This document shows, piece after piece, positions 42,740-51,670 of a stretch of DNA of 64,000 nucleotides (within the stretch, counting starts at the first letter, position 1; each line of letters opens with the position of its first letter). Under the pieces are notes generated by a model. It saw only the letters and a list, made by a program, of their open reading frames with translations, was not told the DNA's origin and made no database searches. The position numbers were made by a program, and so were the translations under genes. The DNA comes from Chloroflexota bacterium (GTDB lineage Bacteria > Chloroflexota > Anaerolineae > Aggregatilineales > Phototrophicaceae), in assembly GCA_026708115.1 (NCBI GenBank), contig JAPOVL010000017.1:26263-90262 (forward strand), written 5' to 3'.

Positions 42740-43606
42740 TCAATCCTTCAGCGCGCCGAAGGTAATGCCGCGATGGAAACTGCGCTGTGTAATCAGATAC
42801 AGGATCAGAATAGGCGTGAAGAGGATGACGGTAGTGGTGGCGATCATATCGTACTTGAATGTGAACCGGCCCATGAAGTCGATGATGCGCACACTCATCG
42901 GCATCAGCCACTGTTTGGTGGCGATCACCAGCGGGAAAAAGAAGCTGTTCCAGGCCCACATGAACTCAATTAGAGCCAGCGACATAATAGCCGGACGCGC
43001 CAGGGGCATGATGACGTAGCGCAGCACTTGCAGATCGGAACCGCCGTCAACGACGGCGGCGTCGATCAGGGCGCGCGGGATGTCTTTGAAAAAGGTGGTC
43101 ATCAGGAAGACGCCGAAGGTCAATCCCAGCGCCGCCTGCGGCAAGATCATGCCGGCGTAGGTGTTCAAGAGTCCCAGGTCTTGCAGCAACTGATATACCG
43201 GAATGAGCACGGAAGTTTCCGAAACCATCAATCCCGTCAGCACCAGCAGGAAGAGCCATTGCTTGCCGACAAAGCGATAGACCGCAAAGCCGTAACCTGC
43301 CAAGACGGAAATGACGGTGGTCAGGATCATCGATGAGGTCGAGAGAATCATGCTGTTGTATAGCGCGCCTTTGTAGCCTTGTTCGTTGAGGATGAAACCG
43401 AAGTTCTTCCATTGCGGATCTTTGGGCAGGGAGAGAAAGCTCTGGAAGAGCTCGGCAGATGTCTTGAGGGCGGCGTTGAACATCAGGTAAATGGGGAAGA
43501 GGGCGATAAAGACAAATAGCAGCAAGATGGCGTGGATGAGGATGCTCTGGATGATGCGAGAGGAACGATAGGACCGCCGTTTTGGTGGCTGGGCGCTGGT
43601 GTTCAT
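42740..43606 (-). CDS. Carbohydrate ABC permease, MalG/CUT1 type
   Basis: Permease of 288 residues with six membrane segments. The EAA loop is LIDAAVVDGGSDLQVLRYVIMPLARP and the tail FHRGITFGALKD is typical of MalG-type proteins. It lies 10 bp after the MalF-type gene. With that gene and the binding protein at 44601 it should import a fructo-oligosaccharide or sucrose-like sugar, given the GH32 genes on both sides. Confidence 0.9.
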   Translation of the reverse strand: MNTSAQPPKRRSYRSSRIIQSILIHAILLLFVFIALFPIYLMFNAALKTSAELFQSFLSLPKDPQWKNFGFILNEQGYKGALYNSMILSTSSMILTTVISVLAGYGFAVYRFVGKQWLFLLVLTGLMVSETSVLIPVYQLLQDLGLLNTYAGMILPQAALGLTFGVFLMTTFFKDIPRALIDAAVVDGGSDLQVLRYVIMPLARPAIMSLALIEFMWAWNSFFFPLVIATKQWLMPMSVRIIDFMGRFTFKYDMIATTTVILFTPILILYLITQRSFHRGITFGALKD

Positions 43607-43616
43607 TTCATCTCCT

Positions 43617-44486
43617 CTAATCGCCTTCTTCAGTGACGATCTGCCGGATGACGACCACGCTGAGCACCAGGATGACGACGGTCAATATCGTGCTCATGGT
43701 GGCGGCATAGTTGAAACGGCCCTCGCGCATGCTGTGCCAGTAAATGCGCAGCCCGACGACTGTACTGGCTTCGTTGGGCCCGCCATTGGTGGCCACGAAG
43801 ATCAGGTCAAAGAATTTCATGGAACCGATGATGGTATAGACGAGGACAAAGGTGATGGCATTGCGCAGCAGGGGAATCGTGACGTAGAGGAATCGTTGCA
43901 GAGCGCCGGCGCCGTCAATCTTTGCCGCGTCGTATAGTTCGGGGCTGATGTTTTGCAGCCCGGCCATGAAAATCAGCACGCAGAAGCCGTAATAGGACCA
44001 GCTGCCGATCATGTTTACGGCGATCAAGACGATTGATTCATCGGCCAGCCAGGGCCGGCCTGTGAGGCCGATGGCCTCCAGCATGTGGTTGAGGGGCCCG
44101 ATGCTGGGGTCGTAAATCCAGCGCCAGACGATGGCTGCGCATACCGCCGCTACGGTCTGGGGGATGAAGTAGATGCTGGCGTAAACGAGGCGCGTCCGGC
44201 CGCGGCCGGAAAGGACAACCGCCAGCAACAATCCCAGAACGACCGGAATGGCGATGCTCAGCAGAACCCAAAGGATGTTGTGATATAAAGATTTGAGAAA
44301 TAGATCGTCTTGGAGCAGTTTGGTGTAGTTGCCGAGCCCAACCCAGAAGTAATCTCGCGAGCGCCCGGTCGGCGAATCAAAAAAGCTCAAGACAAAGGCA
44401 TTGAGGATGGGATAAAAGATCCAAACGGCGAGGTAAATCAAAGCTGGGGCAATAAAAATATAAGGTCTTATATTGAAACGCGGCAT
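43617..44486 (-). CDS. Carbohydrate ABC permease, MalF/CUT1 type
   Basis: Permease of 289 residues with six segments and the EAA loop LYDAAKIDGAGALQRFLYVTIPLLRN. It is separated from the upstream binding-protein gene by 114 bp that contain a strong hairpin at 44551-44578. No ATPase gene lies in this unit. Confidence 0.9.
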   Translation of the reverse strand: MPRFNIRPYIFIAPALIYLAVWIFYPILNAFVLSFFDSPTGRSRDYFWVGLGNYTKLLQDDLFLKSLYHNILWVLLSIAIPVVLGLLLAVVLSGRGRTRLVYASIYFIPQTVAAVCAAIVWRWIYDPSIGPLNHMLEAIGLTGRPWLADESIVLIAVNMIGSWSYYGFCVLIFMAGLQNISPELYDAAKIDGAGALQRFLYVTIPLLRNAITFVLVYTIIGSMKFFDLIFVATNGGPNEASTVVGLRIYWHSMREGRFNYAATMSTILTVVILVLSVVVIRQIVTEEGD

Positions 44487-44550
44487 ACCGCTATCTTTCC
44501 GGGTCGACGGTCGCTGGGCAGTGAATTTGCGTTTTCCGGTATTATAAGGC

Positions 44551-44578
44551 CTTCGGCAGCCCGCAAAGGCTACCGAAG
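44551..44578 (-). promoter_or_regulatory. Intercistronic hairpin between binding protein and permease
   Basis: CTTCGGCAGCC and GGCTACCGAAG form a 10-pair stem with one mismatch and a 6-nt loop. It lies 22 bp after the binding-protein stop, without a long T run. It probably lowers permease expression relative to the binding protein. Confidence 0.55.
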
Positions 44579-44600
44579 ACCAGAAGTTAACGAAGCGGGA

Positions 44601-45914
44601 TTACATGCGCTCGCCCGGTTCCCAAACTTGCCCGAGATCGGCAGCGGCTGCCATTTCCTCGTCCATATTATTGAGGAAGTCGTCGATGCTCAATTCGCCG
44701 CCCAATACGCCTTGTACGCCTTGATAGAGGGCGCGAACAACGTTGGGGGCCACAGTAGTGTGGAAGGCGTCGACATTGAGATCCTGCATCTCTTGGCCGA
44801 TACGGAAGGCTTTGCCGATCACCGGCGCGACGTCATAGATGCTCCAGTCGATGGGGTCTTTTTGGATCGGAATGGCGAAACCTTCTTCGATCCAGGTCGG
44901 CAGCCAGCGCGGGTCGGTCACGAAGTCGATGTACTCGGCAGCGAGATCCGGATCGGCGGCGTGAGCCCAGATGTAGTAGGCCGAGCCCTCTGACATGTGG
45001 GTGGCTTGGGGGATGTCATCGTAGATGGCTGGCATGTAGAAGACGTCCAGTGTGCCTTCTGCCATGTTGCCGCTGATATCGTGGATGACCCAAGTGCCGG
45101 TCCAGACTGATGTCGCGCGGCCGGTGTAGAGTTCGGCCAGGGAATCGCCATAGTGCTTGCCGTTGAAGCCGGGCGAGAAGCAATCGGCGTCAACCATTTC
45201 AAGCAGTTTCTCCAGGGCGTCAACCACTTCCGGGCGGTTCCAGCTGGTTGTGCCGCGCAATACGTCCAAGCCGACTTGACGACCGCCGGTAAGCGCGACC
45301 ATGTCGGTGAACATGTTGGCGCCCTGCCAGCCGTCGGGGCTGTTGGAGAAGGAAATCGGGATGTAGCCGGCTTCATTGGCGACAGCGCACCAATTGAGGA
45401 TGTCTTCCCAACTTTGCGGGATATCCAGGCCCAGCTCTTCGAATATGACCTGGTTGTAATAGACGTACTCGAGGTCTTGCTCCCAGGGATAGGCATAGAG
45501 CTTGCCGTTCCACATGTTGCGCTCGATGGCCCAATCGGGCAGGCGATCCCACCAGCCGTACTGGTCGGCGTAGGGCGTGAGATCGAGCAGGTAGCCTTCT
45601 TGGGCGTAGGCGGTCAAACCGGCGCCGGAGGGCCAGGAGTAGAAGACGTCCGGCGCATCGCCGGAGGTCAGAGCCAGCTCGATGGCGTTACGAATGGGCC
45701 AACCGCCGCCGAAGACCGAGCGGTCCATGAAGACGTTGGGATGCTCCGCGTTCCAGGCGGCATGGATGACCTCAAGCGCGGGACCGGCCGCGGTCATGCC
45801 GTAGAATTCCCACTGGTCCCAGACTTCCAGGAACTGGCTGTCTTGCGCCGAGACGATACCGCCCAATAGCGACAAGATGAGCAACAAGAATGCGAACCTC
45901 TTCAACATTGACAT
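44601..45914 (-). CDS. Extracellular sugar-binding protein of a CUT1 transporter
   Basis: Solute-binding protein of 437 residues. Signal peptide MSMLKRFAFLLLILSLLGG ending SAQDS, without a lipobox Cys. The binding-protein pattern includes APDVFYSWPSGAGLTAY, IPQSWEDILNWCAVA and AAEYIDFVTDPRW. It is preceded by a GH32 gene and followed by two permease genes, so fructosides are the probable ligand. Confidence 0.9.
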   Translation of the reverse strand: MSMLKRFAFLLLILSLLGGIVSAQDSQFLEVWDQWEFYGMTAAGPALEVIHAAWNAEHPNVFMDRSVFGGGWPIRNAIELALTSGDAPDVFYSWPSGAGLTAYAQEGYLLDLTPYADQYGWWDRLPDWAIERNMWNGKLYAYPWEQDLEYVYYNQVIFEELGLDIPQSWEDILNWCAVANEAGYIPISFSNSPDGWQGANMFTDMVALTGGRQVGLDVLRGTTSWNRPEVVDALEKLLEMVDADCFSPGFNGKHYGDSLAELYTGRATSVWTGTWVIHDISGNMAEGTLDVFYMPAIYDDIPQATHMSEGSAYYIWAHAADPDLAAEYIDFVTDPRWLPTWIEEGFAIPIQKDPIDWSIYDVAPVIGKAFRIGQEMQDLNVDAFHTTVAPNVVRALYQGVQGVLGGELSIDDFLNNMDEEMAAAADLGQVWEPGERM

Positions 45915-45979
45915 GATATTGTTCTCCTATTGTCTTAAGCTTGCTTTCAAACGATGCGCGCAACTCTTGATTAGCGCAT

Positions 45980-45996
45980 CCGGGCGACGCGCCCGG
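45980..45996. repeat. Short GC hairpin between GH32 and binding-protein genes
   Basis: CCGGGCG-ACG-CGCCCGG is a perfect 7-bp stem in the 197-bp gap of the fructoside unit. It has four A on the right side, which read as T before, not after, the stem on the minus strand. It is therefore more likely a processing or stability hairpin than a terminator. Confidence 0.4.
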
Positions 45997-46111
45997 AAAA
46001 CTGCAGGGATCACATCAATAGCGGCCTCCTTTTCCGTTTGAAGTGTCAGGCAATTAGTCGACGGCATTGCCCGTTTCCAATGCGAGACATGGCGGCGCGG
46101 CCGAGGTCCGA

Positions 46112-47566
46112 TCAGGTGCGGATTGAGAGGTTGTTGAAGCTGACGGCGCCCTGATCGACGAAGAAGCCGAACATGGTTTCCGACTCTTCGTAGATGCGGT
46201 AGGACATGACGACCTCGTCGTTGACATAGCACTCGACCAACTGACCGTTGCGCAAGATGCGCAGGAGATATTTGCCGTCCTCCGGCTCGCTGTACAAGAA
46301 TTGATCGACCAAGATGGGACGGGCCATATCGGGACCCAGTTCGGGACTGTCGGGCACCCAGGCTTGCCAGAAGGGCTCCCACTGGATGGGCCAGCGCCGG
46401 ATTGAGGCGCGCTTGCGGCCGGGCTCGACCATGAGCAGGTGCCCCATTGACATATCGCCGGTCGGTTCCAGCAAGACACCGGCGTTCATGGTGTTGGGGT
46501 CGCAAGCGATCTCGACCTCCAGCATCAGGTCGGCCCGGGCTGTTTTGATGTGACCGAAGCCAAAAGTGCCGCGAGCATCGCAGCGCGTGCCGTCCCAATC
46601 GCCATCGCCGGGGATGAACTCGAATGCCTGCTCGTCTTCGTAACTCGCGACGACCTCGGCGGGCAGGCGGCAGGTTAGACTGCCGTCGGGCATGGAGATC
46701 ATTTCCCGCGGGGAGCCAAATTGGCCGCCCCAGATGAAGTCTTCGTCATTGCTGCCGAATTTGCGCCGCGGGATCCAGGCGAAGGTGAAGCGCCGCTGGC
46801 CGTCGCCGGCCGACTTGGCGGCATAGAATTTGGAACCATCAATGGCGTCGAGCGGCCGCGCTTCCCAAGGCTGGCCTGGTTTGGCGACGCGGTACAAGGT
46901 TTTGGCGTCGCCCGAATAGCGGGAGAATATCAGGTAATTGTAACCGCCGAGGCTGAAGGTCTCTGGGCATTCCATGCAGTGCGCTTGCTGCGGGGCCCAA
47001 ATCGTGCCGCCCGGTTCCCAGTTTTCCAGGTCATCGGAATAATAGACTACCACGCAGCCGCGCCTGTCCGTCAGCCCCTCCAGCAAGCGGGCGGCGATCA
47101 GCATAGCGTAGCGGCCTTTTTCTTGATCGAAATAGACGTAGGGGTCGCGCCAATCGGCCGGTTCCCATTCAGCCGTATCGGCAATGATGATGGGATTGTC
47201 GGGGTTCTTTTCCCAGTTGATCATGTCATCGCTGGTGGCGTGACAGATGGTCTGCTGGAACTTGGCGTGGTGGCTGTAGCCGGTGTAGAAGAAGTGGAAT
47301 TTGCCGTTGTGGTCGTGGATGGAACCGGTCCAGACAGCGCCGACATCCGGATCTCCTTCTTGCCCGGGGCCAAAGGCGTCGGGCAGTTCTTCCCAATGCA
47401 CCAGATCCTTGGAGACGATGTGACCCAGGCGGCAGGCCGCGCGCTCGGGGACGGTCCAGGTGTCCGGTGGCGTCGCCAACAAGAAGATATGCCACTCGCC
47501 GTTGTAATAGAAGGGCATGGTGTCGCCAGCGTCGCCGATCTGAGGCCTGTATCCAAAGAGTCTCAT
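46112..47566 (-). CDS. GH32-like beta-fructosidase with altered nucleophile motif
   Basis: Protein of 484 residues with the GH32 propeller and C-terminal beta-sandwich. RDP (R140-D142 in DWRDPYVYF) and the acid/base E199 (HCMECPETF) are present. The usual NDPNG is replaced by GDAGDTMPFYYNGEWHIF, where D15 would be the nucleophile. No signal peptide is seen. It is first in the unit, so it is transcribed with the importer. The changed first motif suggests an unusual fructoside or a related linkage. Confidence 0.85.
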   Translation of the reverse strand: MRLFGYRPQIGDAGDTMPFYYNGEWHIFLLATPPDTWTVPERAACRLGHIVSKDLVHWEELPDAFGPGQEGDPDVGAVWTGSIHDHNGKFHFFYTGYSHHAKFQQTICHATSDDMINWEKNPDNPIIIADTAEWEPADWRDPYVYFDQEKGRYAMLIAARLLEGLTDRRGCVVVYYSDDLENWEPGGTIWAPQQAHCMECPETFSLGGYNYLIFSRYSGDAKTLYRVAKPGQPWEARPLDAIDGSKFYAAKSAGDGQRRFTFAWIPRRKFGSNDEDFIWGGQFGSPREMISMPDGSLTCRLPAEVVASYEDEQAFEFIPGDGDWDGTRCDARGTFGFGHIKTARADLMLEVEIACDPNTMNAGVLLEPTGDMSMGHLLMVEPGRKRASIRRWPIQWEPFWQAWVPDSPELGPDMARPILVDQFLYSEPEDGKYLLRILRNGQLVECYVNDEVVMSYRIYEESETMFGFFVDQGAVSFNNLSIRT

Positions 47567-47910
47567 AAGAGTTGCCTTCCTTTTTCTATGTAATTCGCGT
47601 TCTCTTGTTCAAGCATGTCGAAGTGTTACAACAGGAGTGCTTCTTTGAACAATTTTCTATGCAGATTTGAACATGTTACGTGCGCTTTGTCAAGGAAAAA
47701 GTCATTGGCGTACAACATTCGCGCAATACCAGGTATAATCGTCCAATGATTGCAGAAATCTGACATTATGTCATGTAAAGAACCGAGAAAAGCGCGCAAA
47801 AATCACGCAAAAACGCGCATAATCAGTCAGCAATCACTTAGAATACGGCGCTTCATCGTGTACAATGGGAAGCTGCATAAGCCGATGAAGCGAAGAAAAA
47901 GTTGCGATTC
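47567..47910. promoter_or_regulatory. Divergent control region of the fructoside locus
   Basis: A 344-bp gene-free region between the GH32 gene (minus) and the hybrid regulator (plus). TTTGAACA occurs at 47644 and again at 47666, 22 bp apart, and the inverse TTGTTCAA lies at 47605-47612. TATAAT at 47734-47739 and TACAAT at 47861-47866 are plus-strand promoter candidates. TGTTC-type half-sites are usual for DeoR-class proteins, so these are the likely regulator sites. Confidence 0.55.
47644..47673. promoter_or_regulatory. TTTGAACA direct repeats (possible operator)
   Basis: Two copies of TTTGAACA, 22 bp apart and thus on the same helix face, lie about 80-107 bp upstream of the GH32 start. An inverse copy is 32 bp away. 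Proposed binding site of the regulator at 47911. Confidence 0.45.
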
Positions 47911-48963
47911 ATGAAAAAATCGATTCGGCAGCGCATGATTTTGGAGCGCGTACAAGCGGCCGTGGCGCAGGAGCTCTTGTCCACCAAGGAACTGGCTGCT
48001 CATTTCGATGTCTCCGAAGCCACAATCCGCCGCGACTTCAAAGCGCTGGCGGAGGCCGGGCTGATCCAGCGGCAATATGGCGGCGCTCAACTGACGCCCG
48101 CGCCTGCGCCTGCCATTGTCGGGCAGGTGGGCATCATCTTGTCGACGCGAATCGACAAATATCGCGACCCCTTCTACAACATGGTGCTGGAAGGCGTGGA
48201 CAGGGCGCTGGAGCGACACGGCTATCAATTCGCCTTCGTGAAGACGCTCCACGAGATCGACAGCCCCGCGAAAGCCCGGCATTTGCTGGAAACGTTCAGG
48301 ATCGACGGCTTGATTCTGCTGGGCACGGACTTGATCGATCGCATCCGCTATTTGCGCGATCAGTTCTCCCCTGTGGTGCCGATCGTGACCACCGACGACA
48401 AGCACGACATTGAGGACGATGTGATCCTCTTCGATGGCGCAAAGGGCATGCGCGCGCTGGTTGCGCATCTGGTGAGCCTGGGTCATCGCCGGCTGGGTTT
48501 TGTCAGCGGCAATGTCGATATCCGCCATGCGGGTTATTGCCAGGGGCTAGCGGCATTGGACCTGCCGCAAAACGACGGCCTGCGCCAGATCCTGGAGCCG
48601 GGTCCCTCGGGCTGGACGCCGGACTTGGGCGAGCGCGGCGCGCGCAAGCTGATGGCAAGAGAGCCGCGCCCGGACGCCATCGTCTGCGCATCGGATCGCC
48701 TGGCTATCGGCGCCATGGGCTGGCTGCAGCGCAACGGTTTCCGCGTCCCGGAAGATATCGCCGTGACCGGGTTCGACAACATACCTGACGCCCAATTCAC
48801 TTTCTCGCCCCTGACCACGGTCAATGTGCATAAGGGGCTGATGGGCGAGCTGGCTGCGGAACGCCTGGTGCAGCGCATCGAGAAGCCGGACAGTCGCTAT
48901 TTGAAGATCATCACGCCGGTATCGCTGGTGATACGTCAATCTTGCGGCGCCGACCTGCAGTAG
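47911..48963 (+). CDS. Hybrid regulator: DeoR-type HTH with LacI-type sugar-binding domain
   Basis: Transcription regulator of 350 residues. Residues 1-60 are a DeoR-type winged helix (LLSTKELAAHFDVSEATIRRDFKALAEAGLIQRQYGGA), including the TIRRDF recognition helix and YGGA wing end. From about 75 on a LacI/RbsB-type periplasmic-binding-like domain follows: VGQVGIILSTRIDKYRDPFYN, IDGLILLGTD, LGHRRLGFVSG, CASDRLAIGAMGWLQRNGFRVPEDIAVTGFDN. The usual LacI HTH is absent. ATG at 47911 is chosen over a TTG three codons earlier. It faces the fructoside unit and likely responds to a sugar. Confidence 0.88.
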   Translation: MKKSIRQRMILERVQAAVAQELLSTKELAAHFDVSEATIRRDFKALAEAGLIQRQYGGAQLTPAPAPAIVGQVGIILSTRIDKYRDPFYNMVLEGVDRALERHGYQFAFVKTLHEIDSPAKARHLLETFRIDGLILLGTDLIDRIRYLRDQFSPVVPIVTTDDKHDIEDDVILFDGAKGMRALVAHLVSLGHRRLGFVSGNVDIRHAGYCQGLAALDLPQNDGLRQILEPGPSGWTPDLGERGARKLMAREPRPDAIVCASDRLAIGAMGWLQRNGFRVPEDIAVTGFDNIPDAQFTFSPLTTVNVHKGLMGELAAERLVQRIEKPDSRYLKIITPVSLVIRQSCGADLQ

Positions 48964-49024
48964 GATCGAAGAGCTTCAGCCTAGAAGCCGCTGGTCACCC
49001 GCTGCTGCCGCGACTTGTGGTTTC

Positions 49025-49045
49025 GGGCGACCCAGCGGGTCGCCC
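49025..49045. repeat. GGGCGACC hairpin repeat, copy C
   Basis: GGGCGACCC-AGC-GGGTCGCCC, a perfect 9-bp stem, again preceded by TTTC and followed by CCTAC. Confidence 0.75.
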
Positions 49046-49103
49046 CTACGTGGCTTGTCCGGTAATGTAGCGTTGCTGCGATTTTCTACCCCCCATCCCC
49101 CGG

Positions 49104-49130
49104 CCCCTTCCCCCACAAGGAGGGAAGGGG
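49104..49130. repeat. C-rich hairpin repeat, copy 3
   Basis: CCCCTTCCC and GGGAAGGGG pair over nine bases, preceded by ACCCCCCATCCCCCGG. Compare 10825 and 25431: the stem sequence changes while pairing is kept. Confidence 0.65.
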
Positions 49131-49276
49131 AGCTAAAGTTGGCGGATTTCGTGATTATTTGTTGATTTTCGCAAGGAACGCCACCTTATTTGTATTGTTT
49201 AGGTACTATTCCTGTTATCTATACGTATGATCTATAGTAGCGGGCAAGCCTTAGGGATAGGTCGATGGCGCATTGC

Positions 49277-50437
49277 TCAAGCGCGCTCTTGCAGTCCTGC
49301 CGGGGCTAATTCCCCAATGGAACTCTCGAGTTGGTCGTCGGGACTGTCCTCGCGGGCGTGCTTCGCTGTCGGGGGCAGCGGCGTATCGAACTGGTAATCG
49401 GGGGCGGTCTTTTGTCGTCGCCAGACCTCGCGCATTTCTTTCCAGGCGCCGATGAGCGTGCGCGGCTCTGGCATGTCATGCGCGACGGCCTTATGCAGTT
49501 TCTCCAGGTTGTAGCATGGCACGCCGGCGTACATGTGATGCTCGATATGCCATTCCATGCGCCAGTACAGGAAGGAAAACAAGGGATTCAATTTCATCGA
49601 ACGCACACTTTTGCGGAAGTCGGGCGTGTCGTCGCGCAAGCCGCAATGCTGGGGCAAGTTGACGAAATACTGAAGCCAGTTGGCAGTGAAGGCGGAGACG
49701 GAAAAGATCAATGGCAGCACCCAGAGCCCGGTCGCGATGGCGATAAGCAGCACCGATCCATGGAAAAGCAACAGGATGCGTGACCAAACCACCGCGTTGC
49801 GATGCTCTTGAGGCTGATCGCGGTGCAAGGCCCTAATCCATTCGTTGGCGGGGGCCTTTTCCGCGGCGGGATCGCGCCCGAAGGCCGCCATTAGGGTGAG
49901 GATCACCGTAGAGATGAATCCGCCTTTGCCGAAGATGCGGCCGGGCTGCGTGAGCAGATTGACGGTGAAGAGCTGCAACATGAAGGCCGAGGCGAGCGAT
50001 GGTTCCACCGGCAGCAGCACTTCTCGATCGCCTTCCGGGTGCAGGGTATAGCGATGGTGGTAGGTGTGGCTGCTGGCATAGTCGAAGGGGTCCCACCAGC
50101 CGATGAGGCTGAAGAGATAGAGGAAGACCTTGTTCAGCCACTTGGTCTTGAAGACGGTGCCGTGGCCGAGTTCGTGGGTGCTGTTGCCGCGGACGAAAGC
50201 AGTCACGGTGCCGTGGCAAAACAGCGCGGCCAGAAAGGCGGGCCAAATCTCCAGCGACCAGAAGTGAAAGACCAGTGATCCGGTGATGACGCAGAGGGCG
50301 AGGTGCCCGCCGGCCAGGAACCAGCCTTGGGCGTCGCTGCGCCGAGACAGTTCGCGCAGCAGACCGGGGCGCGTGGGACAGCGATACCAGTCGACGCGAA
50401 AGGTCTTGCGGACTTCGGATAGTTCTGGATAGGTCAT
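49277..50437 (-). CDS. Fatty acid desaturase family protein, tandem copy 2
   Basis: Membrane di-iron desaturase or hydroxylase of 386 residues. The His boxes are HELGHGTVF, HTYHHRYT and EWHIEHHMYAG, typical of the FADS family, with hydrophobic segments around residues 45-90 and 215-250. It is a close paralogue of the next gene upstream (50468), with the same ends and length. The C-terminal tail after FDTPLPPTAKHA is soluble. Substrate may be an acyl lipid or a carotenoid-like molecule. Confidence 0.9.
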   Translation of the reverse strand: MTYPELSEVRKTFRVDWYRCPTRPGLLRELSRRSDAQGWFLAGGHLALCVITGSLVFHFWSLEIWPAFLAALFCHGTVTAFVRGNSTHELGHGTVFKTKWLNKVFLYLFSLIGWWDPFDYASSHTYHHRYTLHPEGDREVLLPVEPSLASAFMLQLFTVNLLTQPGRIFGKGGFISTVILTLMAAFGRDPAAEKAPANEWIRALHRDQPQEHRNAVVWSRILLLFHGSVLLIAIATGLWVLPLIFSVSAFTANWLQYFVNLPQHCGLRDDTPDFRKSVRSMKLNPLFSFLYWRMEWHIEHHMYAGVPCYNLEKLHKAVAHDMPEPRTLIGAWKEMREVWRRQKTAPDYQFDTPLPPTAKHAREDSPDDQLESSIGELAPAGLQERA

Positions 50438-50467
50438 GACAAGGCTCCGCTCGCTAGACGCGGCTGT

Positions 50468-51625
50468 TTAGGGACTCTCTTGCAATCCAGCAGGGGCCAG
50501 TTCGCCAATGGAACTTTCCAGTGGCTTGTCGGGGGTATCGTCGCGGGCGTGCTTTGCTGTCGGCGGCAGGGGCGTATCGAACTGGTAATCGGTATCGGTT
50601 TTCTGTTGGCGCCAGACCGCCCGCATTTCTTTCCAGGCGCCGATGAGGGTGCGCGGCTCTGGCATGTCGCTGGCGATTTCCCGGTACAGTTTGCTCAGGT
50701 TGTAACAGGGAACGCCGGCGTACATGTGGTGTTCGATGTGCCAGTTCATGCGCCAATAGAGGAAGGAGAAGAGCGGATTGAGCTTGACGGAGCGGGTATT
50801 TTTGCGGAAATCGGGAATATCTTCGCGCAGGCCACAGTGCTGCGTCAGCCCGACGAAATAGCTCAGCCAATTGCCGATGAATACGGAAACGGAAAAGATC
50901 AGCGGCAAGACCCACAAGCCGGTGACAATTGCAATGAGCAGCACTGATCCGTGGAAGAGCAGTAGGATGCGCGACCAGCGAATGGAATTACGATGTTCCT
51001 GCGGCTGGTCGCGATGCAGCGCGCCCAGCCATTCGTCGATCGGTTTGTCGCCTGGTGGCTCCATACCGAGGGCGCCCAAAATTGTCAGGTAGAGGGTGGA
51101 AATCAGACCGCCTTTGCCGAAGGTACGGCCGCGCTGCGTCAAAAGATTGATGGTGAAAAGCTGCAGCATGAAAGCCGAGGCCAGCGACGGCTCCAGCGGG
51201 AGCAGATTCTCCCGGTCGCCTTCCGGATGCAGGGTATAGCGATGGTGGTAGGTATGGCTGCTGGCGTAGTCAAAGTGATCCCACCAGCCGATGAGGCTGA
51301 AGAGATACATGAAGAGTTTGTTCAGCCACTTGGTCTTGAAGACGGTTCCATGGCCGAGCTCGTGCGGCGCTGTGCCGGTGAAGAAGCTGGTCACGGTGCC
51401 GTGAAAGAATAAGGCGACCAGAAACGCCAGCCACGCTTCCTGCGACCAAAAGGCGAAGACCAGGGAACCGGTAATTATGAAAAGCGCCAAATGGCCGCCG
51501 GCCTGGAACCAGCCCTGGGCATCGCTGCGGCGGGACAGCTCGCGCAGCAAGCCGGGGCGCGTCGGACAGCGATACCAGTCGACGCGCAGCGTCTTGCGCA
51601 CTTCAGACAATTCTTGATATGTCAT
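50468..51625 (-). CDS. Fatty acid desaturase family protein, tandem copy 1
   Basis: Desaturase of 385 residues with the same His boxes (HELGHGTVF, HTYHHRYT, NWHIEHHMYAG) as the protein at 49277; most residues are shared, so the pair is a tandem duplication. Differences cluster in the cytosolic stretch around residues 185-205 and near the tail. It follows a PhyH gene by about 45 bp on the same strand, so oxygenase and desaturases may form one transcript. Confidence 0.9.
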   Translation of the reverse strand: MTYQELSEVRKTLRVDWYRCPTRPGLLRELSRRSDAQGWFQAGGHLALFIITGSLVFAFWSQEAWLAFLVALFFHGTVTSFFTGTAPHELGHGTVFKTKWLNKLFMYLFSLIGWWDHFDYASSHTYHHRYTLHPEGDRENLLPLEPSLASAFMLQLFTINLLTQRGRTFGKGGLISTLYLTILGALGMEPPGDKPIDEWLGALHRDQPQEHRNSIRWSRILLLFHGSVLLIAIVTGLWVLPLIFSVSVFIGNWLSYFVGLTQHCGLREDIPDFRKNTRSVKLNPLFSFLYWRMNWHIEHHMYAGVPCYNLSKLYREIASDMPEPRTLIGAWKEMRAVWRQQKTDTDYQFDTPLPPTAKHARDDTPDKPLESSIGELAPAGLQESP

Positions 51626-51670
51626 GGCAAGCCCTCCATTTACTCACTCATGTTGAAGAGGGCAGTGGCA

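Larger units (their letters stand above)
48964..49276. other. Repeat-bearing spacer between regulator and desaturase
   Basis: A 313-bp space between convergent genes. It carries the GGGCGACCC hairpin (49025-49045) and the C-rich hairpin (49104-49130). Between them GGCTTGTCCGGTA occurs, which also follows the hairpin near 63868, so the two families travel together here. No gene is seen. Confidence 0.55.
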
